From: CBDCUW01 sp965222745
GTDB lineage: Bacteria; Planctomycetota; Planctomycetia; Pirellulales; Pirellulaceae
Direction: 5' to 3'
DNA: 64,000 bases
Assembly: GCA_965222745.1 (NCBI GenBank)
Contig: CBDCUW010000005.1
Location: forward strand, 3,534,001 to 3,598,000
The position numbers and the translations under genes were made by a program. The notes beneath the pieces were generated by a model. The model was not told where the DNA came from. It ran no database searches and worked only from the letters and a program-made list of their open reading frames with translations. Below, piece after piece: positions 44,335 through 53,898 of the stretch. Every line of letters starts with the position of its first letter. Within the stretch, counting starts at the first letter, position 1.

Positions 44335-45987
44335 CTATCGGGTACCGGTGAGTACCGAATTTCTCTTCTTGTGGTATCGGAATCCGGGTACGAAGAAGCA
44401 GCCGGCTGCTACGATTCCGAAAATCAAGTGTGCCCAGGCGGGCCACAGTGCCATCAGGATCGATGCTGCCAACAGCGTTGCCGCTTGTAGGTAGAAGACT
44501 CCGTGCAGCATCCCTGCTTTGATGACAAACACCATGGCACTGATCACGCCCAACATCGGTGAGAGGCTCAACACTTTCATGTCCAGCCACCATTCCAGCG
44601 GAAACAGTAGCCCGATAGCGATCATGCTGGCGCCCCAGACATGGGCGATTTGGCGTTCGATGAAGGTCACCGGTCCCATGCGATGTCGCATCTTCCAGAA
44701 GACCGCCGCCCACGTGCCGAGTCCCACCGTCCAAACGGCCGCATAGACCCATCGCTGCGTGACGCCGATGTTGTGGTCCAAGTGCCATGTCAGCAGACAG
44801 GCAACCAGCAGAACCAACGAATGCCACATCCACAGCATTCCCCAATGCTCCAGCACCGCGGCATGATGGGTTTGTCGAAACACTCGTGCGACGACTTGGC
44901 TAAACTGTCCGCTGCGAGCCGAAACTTTTTCATCGGCCAGGTAGGCTTCCAAATCTGCCGCCAGCGACCCCGCGCTTTCATACCGCAGGTCAATCGGCTT
45001 CTGCATGCAGCGGATCACGATCATTTCCAGGTCTCGATCGAGACTTGGCCGCAGCGCTCGTGGCGGCGTGGGATCTTGTTCCACCACCAACATCACCAGT
45101 TCCATCGGTGATTCGGCAACGAAGGGTGGTCGGCCGGTCAAGGCGAAGTACAGAACACAACCGAGGCTGTAGACGTCGCTTGCCGGACCGACCAACGTGC
45201 GGCGCCCGCCCGCCTGTTCGGGAGACATGTAGGCGGGCGTTCCCAACAACACGCCGCTGCGAGTCAGATCGGCTTGCGTGCCGGTTTGTTTGGCCAGGCC
45301 GAAGTCGGTCACCAAAGGCGTACCATCGCTGGAAATCAGAATATTGCTCGGTTTCAAATCGCGATGCAGCACACCTTGCTGATGAGCAAAACTGATCGCT
45401 TCGGCTACCGCGGCAACCAATTGGGCCGCTTCGCGCTGCGGCAGCGGCCCGCCGGCGACCCGCTGCGCCAACGTCTCTCCGTCGACCAGCTGCATGCTGA
45501 AAAACGGCCGACCTTCGATATCGCCGACGTCGTACACCGGAACGATATTGGCGTGTTCCAATCGGGCCGTGGCCATCGCTTCGGCTAGAAATCGGTCCAG
45601 ATCTGCGTCGCTTGCCAAGCGGCCTCGCAAGATCATCTTGACGGCGACTTCGCGATCCAAGCTGAGCTGACGAGCGCGAAACACCACACCCATTCCACCG
45701 CGACCGATTTCCTGGATCAATTCGTAGTCGCCGATGGTGGTGGGCAAATCCAAGCTTCGCCAGCGACCGGAGGAGTTTTGATGATCAACAATTCCCTCGT
45801 CGCGCGCCGTGCCGGCGGTGTCGGTCACCAGCACGGTGCCCCAAAGTTTGCGAAGTTCCTCGGCCAGGTCGGGATGTTCTCGGCAAACCGCGTTGAAATC
45901 GACCACCTCGCCCCGGCATACCGCATCGGTCAAATCGGCAAGGATGGTTGCCAAGCGGCGGTCTCGGTCGTTGCCATCGTCGCTCAC
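44335..45987 (-). CDS. Serine/threonine protein kinase with C-terminal membrane domain
   Basis: 550 residues from GTG 45987. Short N-terminal helical part (DAVCRGEVVDFNAVCREHPD), then a Hanks-type kinase: IGRGGMGVVFRARQ, VAVKMILR, HANIVPVYDVGD, LHRDLKPSNILIS, VTDFGLAKQTG and TPAYMSPEQAGG. After about residue 360 come several membrane segments (SLVLLVACLLTWHLD, WVYAAVWTVGLGTWAAVF, SMIAIGLLFPLEWWL, LMALWPAWAHLIFGIVAAG). The start overlaps the stop of the sigma factor gene (GTGA). The pair is a common planctomycete arrangement, presumably linking phosphorylation to sigma activity. Sensory input unknown. Confidence 0.94.
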   Translation of the reverse strand: MSDDGNDRDRRLATILADLTDAVCRGEVVDFNAVCREHPDLAEELRKLWGTVLVTDTAGTARDEGIVDHQNSSGRWRSLDLPTTIGDYELIQEIGRGGMGVVFRARQLSLDREVAVKMILRGRLASDADLDRFLAEAMATARLEHANIVPVYDVGDIEGRPFFSMQLVDGETLAQRVAGGPLPQREAAQLVAAVAEAISFAHQQGVLHRDLKPSNILISSDGTPLVTDFGLAKQTGTQADLTRSGVLLGTPAYMSPEQAGGRRTLVGPASDVYSLGCVLYFALTGRPPFVAESPMELVMLVVEQDPTPPRALRPSLDRDLEMIVIRCMQKPIDLRYESAGSLAADLEAYLADEKVSARSGQFSQVVARVFRQTHHAAVLEHWGMLWMWHSLVLLVACLLTWHLDHNIGVTQRWVYAAVWTVGLGTWAAVFWKMRHRMGPVTFIERQIAHVWGASMIAIGLLFPLEWWLDMKVLSLSPMLGVISAMVFVIKAGMLHGVFYLQAATLLAASILMALWPAWAHLIFGIVAAGCFFVPGFRYHKKRNSVLTGTR

Positions 45988-46649
45988 GTTTCCTTCTCGC
46001 CAGCGCTATCCTGGCTGTCCTGTTCCCATTCGAAAAGCTCCTTCAGTTTCCGAAGTGCGCGCAGGTAACGCATGCTTGCCGCGGGCGGATTGACCGCCAG
46101 GACCTCGGCGATCTCCAGATTCGATAGATGCTCGTAGTGCCGCATCAAAATGATTTCTCGATCCTTTTCGCCCAGCCGCTCAATCGCCGCTTCGACCTTG
46201 GTTGCGATTTCGCGCTGAGTCGCCGCGGCGGCGGGCGTCAATTGGGGATCGCACAGTTGGGTCGCCAGTTCCATCGTCGACCGGTCGGGACCGCCGGCAA
46301 CAGCCATCGGCTGTTCGCGATCCATGCTTCGCTTGGCGCTGACACGGTGCCGCCGGTAGGTATCGATGATGCGATCCCAAGCGATTTGGCGCAACCACAA
46401 GTGAAACGCCATGGCGGGGTCGTCCAGGTACCGATCCAGACGCCCACTGGCTTCGATCATCACATCCTGCACCACGTCGCTGACATCGACGCGTTGCTGG
46501 ACTTTGCGATCGAGACGAAGTTCCACCAGGCGGCGAATCGGCGCCCGATGTTTTTCCAACAACCGATTGACCGCCTCGGTATCGCCTTGCCGGGCGGCCA
46601 GCAACAGGGTTTCGGTTTGATCATCTGATGGCCAAATCGACTTCGTCAT
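45984..46649 (-). CDS. ECF-type RNA polymerase sigma factor
   Basis: 221 residues from ATG 46649. Region 2: LLLAARQGDTEAVNRLLEKH, VDVSDVVQDVMIEASGRLD and FHLWLRQIAWDRIIDTYRRH. Region 4: VEAAIERLGEKDREIILMRH and YEHLSNLEIAEVLAVNPPAA. It resembles the planctomycete ECF groups that occur with protein kinases and lack an anti-sigma gene. Overlaps the kinase gene by 4 bp, so the two are coupled; the kinase probably controls it. Confidence 0.93.
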   Translation of the reverse strand: MTKSIWPSDDQTETLLLAARQGDTEAVNRLLEKHRAPIRRLVELRLDRKVQQRVDVSDVVQDVMIEASGRLDRYLDDPAMAFHLWLRQIAWDRIIDTYRRHRVSAKRSMDREQPMAVAGGPDRSTMELATQLCDPQLTPAAAATQREIATKVEAAIERLGEKDREIILMRHYEHLSNLEIAEVLAVNPPAASMRYLRALRKLKELFEWEQDSQDSAGEKET

Positions 46650-46694
46650 CGGTTTCTCCGCACTACCATCATAGCAGCGTGGAAATAGCACCCC

Positions 46695-47393
46695 TCACTT
46701 CAGCTTGCGAATCTTGATGTTCTTGAATCGCACGGTCATGGCGGGTCCGCGATGCAGCTGCAATGCGATCACGCCGGCGGAGGAAGCTTTTCCGGTTTGC
46801 TTGTCGATCACTTCGGCCGTCATCGTTTCGTTGATGAAATGCTGCAGTTTGTTTCCGTCGGCAACGACGCGGAAGTCATTCCACTTGCCCGGATGAATGC
46901 CGGCGGCCAGCTGATCGGAATCGGCAAAACGTTTCTTCGATTTCTCGCCGTCTTTGTCAAAGGTCACCGATTCGCCCCGATTGGCCATGATGCCGCGTCC
47001 CAGCCTTTCCTCGTACAGGATGCCGGCAAACTTGTTGCCAAAATCGATGTCTGCCTGGTAACCGCCGACGATGAATTTTTCCTGATCCAGGACCTTGCTT
47101 CGATATTGGATTCCGGAGTTGCCCCCTTCGATTTTGAACTGGGCGGTCAATTCAAAGTTGTCCGGCTTGCCACCCTTCCAGATCAGAAAAGTGTTCGCGT
47201 CGATCGGTTTGTCATCGCTGGTTCGCCCGACGATTTCACCGTTCTCTGCCGACCAGAGATCTTTTCGGCCTTCCCATCCGGTCAAATCGCCGCCTCCATA
47301 CAGCACAGTCACGTCGGCATCGCTGGGTTGATCCGCGGCGGCCACGGCGCAAACAAGACAAAACGTTAACGATACGGTGGAAGCGAATTTCAT
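46695..47393 (-). CDS. DUF1080 (3-keto-disaccharide hydrolase-like) secreted protein
   Basis: 232 residues from ATG 47393. Signal peptide (FASTVSLTFCLVCAVAAA) and then a concanavalin-like beta sandwich: VLYGGGDLTGWEGRKDLWSA, GEIVGRTSDD, FELTAQFKIEGGNSGIQYRS, GGYQADIDFG, KWNDFRVVADGNKLQHFIN and GVIALQLHRGPAMTVRFKNI. DUF1080 proteins cleave or bind oxidised disaccharides and are strongly expanded in planctomycetes. Lies between the sigma factor and pyrC without clear coupling. Confidence 0.92.
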   Translation of the reverse strand: MKFASTVSLTFCLVCAVAAADQPSDADVTVLYGGGDLTGWEGRKDLWSAENGEIVGRTSDDKPIDANTFLIWKGGKPDNFELTAQFKIEGGNSGIQYRSKVLDQEKFIVGGYQADIDFGNKFAGILYEERLGRGIMANRGESVTFDKDGEKSKKRFADSDQLAAGIHPGKWNDFRVVADGNKLQHFINETMTAEVIDKQTGKASSAGVIALQLHRGPAMTVRFKNIKIRKLK

Positions 47394-47473
47394 CGACAAT
47401 GAACTCCATCAAGGAGGGATCGGTTGATCAAGCAGGGAAGGCGAACATCATAATTGATCACCACCGCAACGTC

Positions 47474-48826
47474 TCACGCGGTCCCGATCCCGTCGGGCGT
47501 GTTCCAGAAACCGCCGCGAGAGTGATCAAATTGCAGCTTGTTGCCTCGAAAATCGTCGTCAAAGCCGGCTGTGTCGTTCCAGACTTCGTGTCCGCCGACC
47601 CAGGTCGATACGGGCCATCCGGTGATCTGCCGGCCATCCCAAGGACTCCATCGGCTCTTGGTGTGTTGCTCGGCATCACGAATGGTTTTCTGCTTGTCCA
47701 GATTGACCAGGACCAGGTCGGCGTCGTAGCCCACCTCGATACGGCCCTTGCCGACGATTCCCCACACCCGCGCCGGGGCGTCGGACATCCAGGAGGCGAT
47801 CTGGGGCAGCGTGCATCGCGATTGCACCGATTGATTCAACATCAATGCCAGGCTGTTTTCGACGGCGGGTAAACCGGAAGGACTTTCCGGATACGGTTTG
47901 GACTTTTCCTCCAACGTATGAGGCGCATGGTCGGTGGCGATCACTTGAACGGTACCGTCAAGGAGCGCCTGCCACAAACCGGCGTTGTCGGCTTCTGTTT
48001 TGATCGACGGATTCATCTGAATTCGGCTGCCCAACCGCGGATAGTCGTCGACGTTAAAAAAAAGATGGTGCGGACAGACCTCGGCGGTCACATAAGGCCC
48101 GGCATCGGCAATCAACGGCAATTCGGCTGCGGTGGAAACGTGCAGCACGTGAAATCGATGTTGATGCCGGCGGGCCAGATCGATCGACCGCCGAGTTGCG
48201 ATGACCGCCGCCTGCTCGTCCCGAATTCGCGAATGGTCGGCAACGTCGCTGGTCCCCTGCCACTTCTGAGCGTTGGCGCGAACCGTTGCTTCATCCTCGC
48301 AGTGAGCGCAGATGGGCAGGGTCGTTTCGGCAAAAATTCGTTCCAGCGCTTCCTGCTGGTCGACCAACAGATTGCCGGTACTGCTGCCGATGAAGATTTT
48401 GATTCCAGGGACATCGGTCACCGTCGCCAACTCCGCGACGTTATCGGGTGTTGCACCGATGTAGAAACCGTAGTTGACCAGCGATTTTTTCGCCGCCAGC
48501 GATTCCTTCTCTCGCACGCCGGACCAGGTCACGGCGGGCGGCTTGGTGTTGGGCATCTCCAGGAATGACGTCACCCCACCGGCGGCGCAAGCCCGCGACG
48601 CACATTGGAGATCTTCCTTGTGAGTCAATCCCGGTTCGCGAAAGTGTACCTGGTCGTCGATCACTCCGGGCAATAGATGCAGCCGGTCACAATCAATCAC
48701 TCGGTCGGAAGAAATGCCCGGACCGGCATCGATATCTAAAATCTTCCCATCGTCGATCAATACCGACGACGTTCGAACTGAATCGGGAAAAACAACTTGG
48801 GCGTTGCGAAAAAGCGTTCGTGTCAT
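47474..48826 (-). CDS. pyrC: Dihydroorotase (class I, PyrC type)
   Basis: 450 residues from ATG 48826. Metal-binding start VIDDQVHFREPGLTHKEDL (DxHxR), AGGVTSFLEMPNTKPP, ICAHCEDE, FHVLHVSTAAELPL, VTAEVCPHHLFF and VQVIATDHAPHTLEEK, followed by GLPAVENSLALMLN. Closes carbamoyl aspartate to dihydroorotate in pyrimidine synthesis. Hydantoinase-like amidohydrolases share these motifs, but the PHHL/DHAPH set and length favour dihydroorotase. No other pyr gene is adjacent. Confidence 0.92.
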   Translation of the reverse strand: MTRTLFRNAQVVFPDSVRTSSVLIDDGKILDIDAGPGISSDRVIDCDRLHLLPGVIDDQVHFREPGLTHKEDLQCASRACAAGGVTSFLEMPNTKPPAVTWSGVREKESLAAKKSLVNYGFYIGATPDNVAELATVTDVPGIKIFIGSSTGNLLVDQQEALERIFAETTLPICAHCEDEATVRANAQKWQGTSDVADHSRIRDEQAAVIATRRSIDLARRHQHRFHVLHVSTAAELPLIADAGPYVTAEVCPHHLFFNVDDYPRLGSRIQMNPSIKTEADNAGLWQALLDGTVQVIATDHAPHTLEEKSKPYPESPSGLPAVENSLALMLNQSVQSRCTLPQIASWMSDAPARVWGIVGKGRIEVGYDADLVLVNLDKQKTIRDAEQHTKSRWSPWDGRQITGWPVSTWVGGHEVWNDTAGFDDDFRGNKLQFDHSRGGFWNTPDGIGTA

Positions 48827-48879
48827 CGCGGTGAGGATACCGCGCCTGCCGGAGTGTGCAAACGCGGCACCCTACGCGT

Positions 48880-51800
48880 TCACTTTTCCTGCCTGCCGAT
48901 CGCTCGGCGGAATTGGTCGAAGGCGTCGCGATGGGCGGCTGGTACCGGCCGACGATTTCCCGCATCGCGGACGGCCCTGAGACTGTCGGCCGATTCGCGA
49001 GTGTTTGTGGTCGCCCGGCCCGGCTTGCGCAGCCCCAGGCTTTTCAAAGCATCCTCGACGTCCTGGTTCTGGTCAGGACCTGCCGCTTGCTCCATTTGAC
49101 GAACCCTTTGCCATCGCTGGCGAAATCGGCTCAAGTCCTCTTCGGTCCAATTCAACTTGTCCAGCAATTCGCGGTCAGGAGCATCTCGCGTTTGGTCCAA
49201 GTAATCCAACACCATGTCGGTTGCCTGCTTGGCGTAATCGAGGTCGACCGGATCGGGTGGCGTATCAACGTCACCCGGTTTGGCGATGCCCTCGCCACCG
49301 GCGCCCGATCCGTTGAAGTTTTGCGATGACTGTGAATCCTCCGAATCCGAGGGATCACCTTCGGGTGAAGGCGACTGAGAATCGGGCTTGGTGTTGGAAG
49401 GATCGCCTGACGATTCACCTTCGGTGGGGTCACTTTGCCGAGAACCGTCTTGTGGCTGTCGAGCTTCATCGCCTGGAGTGCCACGATCGCCGGAAGCGTC
49501 TCGGTCGCGGTTGCCGGAACCTTCTGCGCCTGACGGATCACTTTCACTTGACTGGTCACCGGCGCTTTCGGTTTCGGATTCAGTACCCTCTGCTCCCTCA
49601 TCGCCCCTGTCGCCTTCCGAAGCGGATTCCGATTCGGACTGTTGAGAAGCCTGCGTGTCGGCGCCACTTGCCTGGTCGGACGACTCGCTTTCGGCACCGG
49701 ACCGATTTTTCTCCGCTTCATCACCGCTGCGACTGTCGTTTTGATCACCGGTACCGGTCGAATCCGATGGTGGCTCGCCGGGATTTTGCTGGCTGGAATC
49801 GGATTCACCCGAATCACCGCGATCGGACGATTCGCCGGCCGGGCCGCGCTGTTGATTCCCATCGGGAGAACTTGGATCCTTGTTGTCGCCTTGATGGTCA
49901 CCGCGAGGATCGCGATTGGCTTCACTACCGGAATCGCTGCCGCTTTCTTCCCCGCTGCCGGTACCACTTTTTTCTTGTGGAGAGGTGGAAGCATCTTTGG
50001 AACCAGATGATGACTGGTTTTCTTGAGGTCTTGCACCTTCGTTCGACTGGTCTTCTTGAGGTCTTGCACCTTCACCGGATTGGTTTTGTTGCTGGTCGTC
50101 GCCACTGGCTTGGGAAGTATCCGATGACGATCCCCCACTTTGATTTTTCTCTTTTTCTTTCTGCTCCAAGTGATCCTTGATCCGCTCGAATGCCTCGCCA
50201 TCGTGTTGCGGAGCCTCGGATGACTGGTCTTGATTCTGGGATCCACTTTCACCGGTGGACGATCCACCACTACTGGAAGTCGTTTGATCGCCGGGATTGT
50301 TCGATTCGGGCTGTCCGCTGCCTCCTTCGGTTCCCTCTTGCTGTTGTGCTTGCGACTCGCCGCCACCCGGTGGATCGGACGATGCGGATTCGTTTTCCGA
50401 CGGAGACTGGGAAGTGGATCCTTCACCTGGGTTGCTTCCACCCGATGAATCGTTGTTGCCCGGTGTCTCTTGCTGCGAGGATTCGCCTGTCGAATTGTCA
50501 CCTTCGCCTTGGCCATCGGACTGATTGTCGCTATCCGATTTCTCACCTTGGCCCCCCGGTCCGCCACCCTCACTTGATTCCGACGACTCGGTGCCTTCGC
50601 CCGATCCGCCACCGCCACTTTGCTGCTTCGATGGTTCGCCTTCGGATGAACCGCCGGACGAATCTTCCTTCTCTTGGTCCTGAGACTCTTGTTGTTGCGA
50701 AGCGGAATCGGTCGTATCACTGCTGGAGTCGCTCGGTGGTGGCTCGACGATTCGCAGTTCCACGGGATCGGTCCGAGCGACGTTGGGCTCGACGGTAGGA
50801 TCGTCGGCGACGTAACGATTGTCGGTGGCAACGGCAATCACTTGAACTCGGTCTCCGACCCGCAAACCCAGTTCGGCGGGACGAAAACCAAACTCGGAAA
50901 CCTGATTTCCACTGGCGCCCTTCGGATCGCTCCACAACTTCGGCTGGGCGATCAATCGGCGGCCGTTGCGAATCTCCAGTTCCACCCGCCGGAGTCCGTA
51001 ATCGGCGTCCAACGCATGCACTTCGATCGTCTGCTGTGAATCGAGAGGCACTTCCTGGGGCGACGTCTGTGGCACCACAATCGAGACTTCGGGGGGCAAG
51101 TCGGCGATCACTCGAATCGGGTAGATGATTGGATCAGGATTACTTTGACCAGCAGAGTCCCAAACTCGGACTCGATAGCTTTCCAGTTGAACCGCAGCCG
51201 ATCGGCCTCGCGGACTGCGAACGGGAAAAGAGACCGTCAAGGTAGTTCCTGACGGGTCAATCTGCAGCTCTCTCGCACCGGCGGTCGGCGAAATCGATCC
51301 GCCCACCGGCCGAGGATTGAATTCGATTTTCGCTTTCGTCACGGCGCGATTGGTCGTCGCGCGAATCGTCACGGTGGTTCCGTCGGGGGCGGTGATCGCG
51401 CCGTTGCTGACCGTATGTGGCTGCTGCCCGGTGTAGGTAGGCGGTTGGTAGTGAACCGATTGCAAGGCAACCACCGGAACGTTTTGAACCTTCAACTGAA
51501 AAGGTCCCGCGGTCGCGTCACCGGCGGTGATGAAATAGGGGACGCTTTCCGAAACCGAATGCGCCAAGGCGATCTGACCCTGAAACCGACCGTGGTCGGC
51601 ATCCCAGTCCATCGACGCCTCATGCTGCGCGGCTTCCGCCTCCCAACGGATCAGCGCCTGTTCGCCTTCCCTTAAACCATCGATCACCGCCGACACCTCG
51701 ACCACGCGACCGGCGATGGCATCGGTATCGCCCGGTGTTACGTCGCGAATCGAAACGCGTCGCGGCGGATCGATCGATGCGAAAGGTGCCAGCAGCCGAC

Positions 51801-52398
51801 CGGCCGATTGAAAGCTGTTTTTTGGCGAGATCACCGCGTAGGCAACCAGCAGCGCCAAGGCGGCCGATGCTGCGATCCACCACCGTAGGGTTCCGGTCGC
51901 CTCCTCGGGAAGCTGATCATGCGTGCGCAGTCTTCCAGCGGCCTGCGCGCCGATTGAATGGACGACTCGGCTCCGCAAACTTCCTTTGGTTCGATCATCG
52001 CGAAGCGTCACGTAACTGGTCAGCGCCTGACGTAGCGACGGCACATCGCGTTCCAACGAACGCGCGGCATATTCGGGCCGAACCGCACTGCGTAGAATGG
52101 GAACCACCCGGTAGACGATCGTCCAACCGACCCATCCTGCCAGGGCCACAAAGGCGATCAGCCGCATCAGGGTGCCGGCCGAGTAGAGCCATTGGTCGAA
52201 AGCGACCCATATCAACACGGCAAGGATCGCCACGATCACCATCCGCAATACCGCGCGGATCAATTCGGCCCACCACAGCGCGGAACAAGCCTCGTCAATC
52301 CGCTCGCGGATCAACGCGTCGACGTCTCCTTTGGCCGACTGGCCCGATCCTGCTGGTCGGACTCTGGCGGCGGGGGAGTTGGATGAGGCAGTGGACAT
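48880..52398 (-). CDS. Giant membrane protein with ~500-residue low-complexity segment
   Basis: 1172 residues from ATG 52398. N-terminal cytosolic helix, two membrane segments (VIVAILAVLIWVAFD; LIAFVALAGWVGWTI), a third at about 180-200 (WWIAASAALALLVAYAVI), then immunoglobulin-like beta regions (VSIRDVTPGDTDAIAGRVVE; YTGQQPHTVSNGAITAPDGT). About residues 560-1040 consist almost wholly of Ser, Gly, Gln, Glu, Asp, Pro and Asn, likely disordered. The last 110 residues fold again (YAKQATDMVLDYLDQTRD; DLSRFRQRWQRVRQMEQAAG). Similar proteins in planctomycetes accompany MoxR/DUF58 genes and resemble DUF4175; those neighbours are not in view. Long frames inside the low-complexity part on both strands are composition artefacts. 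Confidence 0.88.
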   Translation of the reverse strand: MSTASSNSPAARVRPAGSGQSAKGDVDALIRERIDEACSALWWAELIRAVLRMVIVAILAVLIWVAFDQWLYSAGTLMRLIAFVALAGWVGWTIVYRVVPILRSAVRPEYAARSLERDVPSLRQALTSYVTLRDDRTKGSLRSRVVHSIGAQAAGRLRTHDQLPEEATGTLRWWIAASAALALLVAYAVISPKNSFQSAGRLLAPFASIDPPRRVSIRDVTPGDTDAIAGRVVEVSAVIDGLREGEQALIRWEAEAAQHEASMDWDADHGRFQGQIALAHSVSESVPYFITAGDATAGPFQLKVQNVPVVALQSVHYQPPTYTGQQPHTVSNGAITAPDGTTVTIRATTNRAVTKAKIEFNPRPVGGSISPTAGARELQIDPSGTTLTVSFPVRSPRGRSAAVQLESYRVRVWDSAGQSNPDPIIYPIRVIADLPPEVSIVVPQTSPQEVPLDSQQTIEVHALDADYGLRRVELEIRNGRRLIAQPKLWSDPKGASGNQVSEFGFRPAELGLRVGDRVQVIAVATDNRYVADDPTVEPNVARTDPVELRIVEPPPSDSSSDTTDSASQQQESQDQEKEDSSGGSSEGEPSKQQSGGGGSGEGTESSESSEGGGPGGQGEKSDSDNQSDGQGEGDNSTGESSQQETPGNNDSSGGSNPGEGSTSQSPSENESASSDPPGGGESQAQQQEGTEGGSGQPESNNPGDQTTSSSGGSSTGESGSQNQDQSSEAPQHDGEAFERIKDHLEQKEKEKNQSGGSSSDTSQASGDDQQQNQSGEGARPQEDQSNEGARPQENQSSSGSKDASTSPQEKSGTGSGEESGSDSGSEANRDPRGDHQGDNKDPSSPDGNQQRGPAGESSDRGDSGESDSSQQNPGEPPSDSTGTGDQNDSRSGDEAEKNRSGAESESSDQASGADTQASQQSESESASEGDRGDEGAEGTESETESAGDQSSESDPSGAEGSGNRDRDASGDRGTPGDEARQPQDGSRQSDPTEGESSGDPSNTKPDSQSPSPEGDPSDSEDSQSSQNFNGSGAGGEGIAKPGDVDTPPDPVDLDYAKQATDMVLDYLDQTRDAPDRELLDKLNWTEEDLSRFRQRWQRVRQMEQAAGPDQNQDVEDALKSLGLRKPGRATTNTRESADSLRAVRDAGNRRPVPAAHRDAFDQFRRAIGRQEK

Positions 52399-52694
52399 GG
52401 CGAAAGTGGCCGAGATCGAAAAGGAAAAGACCCTACGCTATTGTAGCCTCGCGCCTGAGGCCTCGCGAAAACCGGCCTGGAGAGTTATCCGAAAAATACC
52501 GATTGCGATGCGAAAAACAACGCATCGAAGGCGTTAGGGGAATTGCGTCCAGGGGCAATTCACGCTTCACTGCTGTTGGATTCTCTTCGACAAAACATTT
52601 CGACCTGAAGGTTCGGGCCGGAATGAATCCATGGGCAGTTGATACAATCGGGTCTTTTCCAATGACCTCTCCTCGAATTTTTCTATAAACACAA
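52399..52694. other. Divergent intergenic region
   Basis: Separates the start codons of the giant membrane protein and the HTH protein, so it should hold both promoters. No repeat or RNA gene was recognised. Confidence 0.4.
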
Positions 52695-53840
52695 ATGAGA
52701 TATGCATTCCGTTTGGCGGAATTACTTGGACATACCCCGGACCGTCGCAAGCGGCCGGGAACCATCAAGTCGATTGTGGAACATACCGGGCTGGATCGTC
52801 ACCAGGTCGCTTCGTTGCTGAAGAACGAGGCGAAATACATTCCCCTGGATGCCCTGTCGCGGCTGTGTGATTACCTGATCGATCACGGTTATGCGACGGC
52901 CGATCAGCTTCCCGGTGCGCTGTTTGCTGTCAATGCCGAAAACTTTTGGGAATTGCTGGCGCGTCGCGGCGATATCGAGATCGTGTTGGGTATTCGCCAG
53001 AATCCGGATGCCGGATTGCCCGATGCCGCCACGGTCGTTGCCAGCGATGCGGTTTTGTTCGGCGAATTGCTCAACGGTGTTTCGACACTTGGTGGTGCGG
53101 CCAAGCATCACGGCAGCGCCGAGGGCGAAGAGGGCAAGGCACCCGACGTTCCCATGCCCGATCGACTGCAGCAAACTTTGGTTTGGAGTCCGGGAAAGGT
53201 CTCCCTGGAAGATGCGCGAACCCGCGCCTCGGAGGTTTTTGACGGCTTCGTCGACGCTCAGGGTGATCGTGGAATGGTTTGTATCGGCAGCGTCAAAAGC
53301 AATCCCGTGGTTGAGTTGATGTTCGCCGATGCTTTTGGGTGCACTCCTTTTGTGACCGAAGATGACGTCGATGACGTGTCGGCCCGTTCGTGCCCGTTCT
53401 TTTTGCGTTATCGCGAAAACGATCCGCAACCGGGCGGCGCATCGGCAGGCGTGCGGTTGAGCAAGAACGAGGATGCTCCCGAACCAGGTTTCTACTACGA
53501 GAAAGACGACGGGACTTGGGCCTACGCCGGCGGCAACGACAAAGATACCGCCTTGGTGTTCTATCTATTCCGCGAAGCACTGGGGCGACTGGACATGGTG
53601 CTCAGCGGTTTTTCCGGAAGAGCAACCCGGCTGCTCGCCAAGACGTTGGCGATTCGCGGCGAGGAGTTTTGGCCGCCAGTTTATGAACAAGACGGTGTCC
53701 AAATCGGCGCTTACCTGGTGCAGTACGACAACACCGATACCAAGCCAAGCCGCGACGATCTGCTCTACAATCCCGGCGGAGCCGCCGAGATCATGCCGCT
53801 GTCGCGCGAAGCGATCGCCAAGCGAATGGCGAAAAGGTAA
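52695..53840 (+). CDS. Helix-turn-helix protein with large uncharacterised C-terminal domain
   Basis: 381 residues from ATG 52695. Residues about 18-65 look like a Cro/XRE-type HTH (RPGTIKSIVEHTGLDRHQVA, LLKNEAKYIPLDALSRLCDY). Residues 80-370 form a soluble alpha/beta domain (DIEIVLGIRQNP; DRGMVCIGSVKSNPVVELMF; CPFFLRYRENDP; DTALVFYLFREALGRLDMVL; MPLSREAIAKRM). No membrane segment. Probably a DNA-binding regulator with a sensing or oligomerisation domain; no family recognised. A GTAGGCC repeat follows right at its stop codon. Confidence 0.75.
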   Translation: MRYAFRLAELLGHTPDRRKRPGTIKSIVEHTGLDRHQVASLLKNEAKYIPLDALSRLCDYLIDHGYATADQLPGALFAVNAENFWELLARRGDIEIVLGIRQNPDAGLPDAATVVASDAVLFGELLNGVSTLGGAAKHHGSAEGEEGKAPDVPMPDRLQQTLVWSPGKVSLEDARTRASEVFDGFVDAQGDRGMVCIGSVKSNPVVELMFADAFGCTPFVTEDDVDDVSARSCPFFLRYRENDPQPGGASAGVRLSKNEDAPEPGFYYEKDDGTWAYAGGNDKDTALVFYLFREALGRLDMVLSGFSGRATRLLAKTLAIRGEEFWPPVYEQDGVQIGAYLVQYDNTDTKPSRDDLLYNPGGAAEIMPLSREAIAKRMAKR

Positions 53841-53891
53841 GTAGGCCGACTTGTCCCCAAGTCGGCGATCCTGTATTTGCCGACTTGGGAC
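53841..53891. repeat. GTAGGCCGAC-type inverted repeat
   Basis: GTAGGCCGACTTGTCCCCAA, a spacer, then TTGCCGACTTGGGACA. Directly after the HTH gene stop and between convergent genes, so it may act as a terminator. Confidence 0.75.
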
Positions 53892-53898
53892 ACACCCA

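Noticed and set aside
49152..50837. Long overlapping frames on both strands inside the low-complexity gene
   Set aside because: Produced by biased codon use of the Ser/Gly/Gln-rich segment; products are Arg/Pro/Ser-rich without domains.
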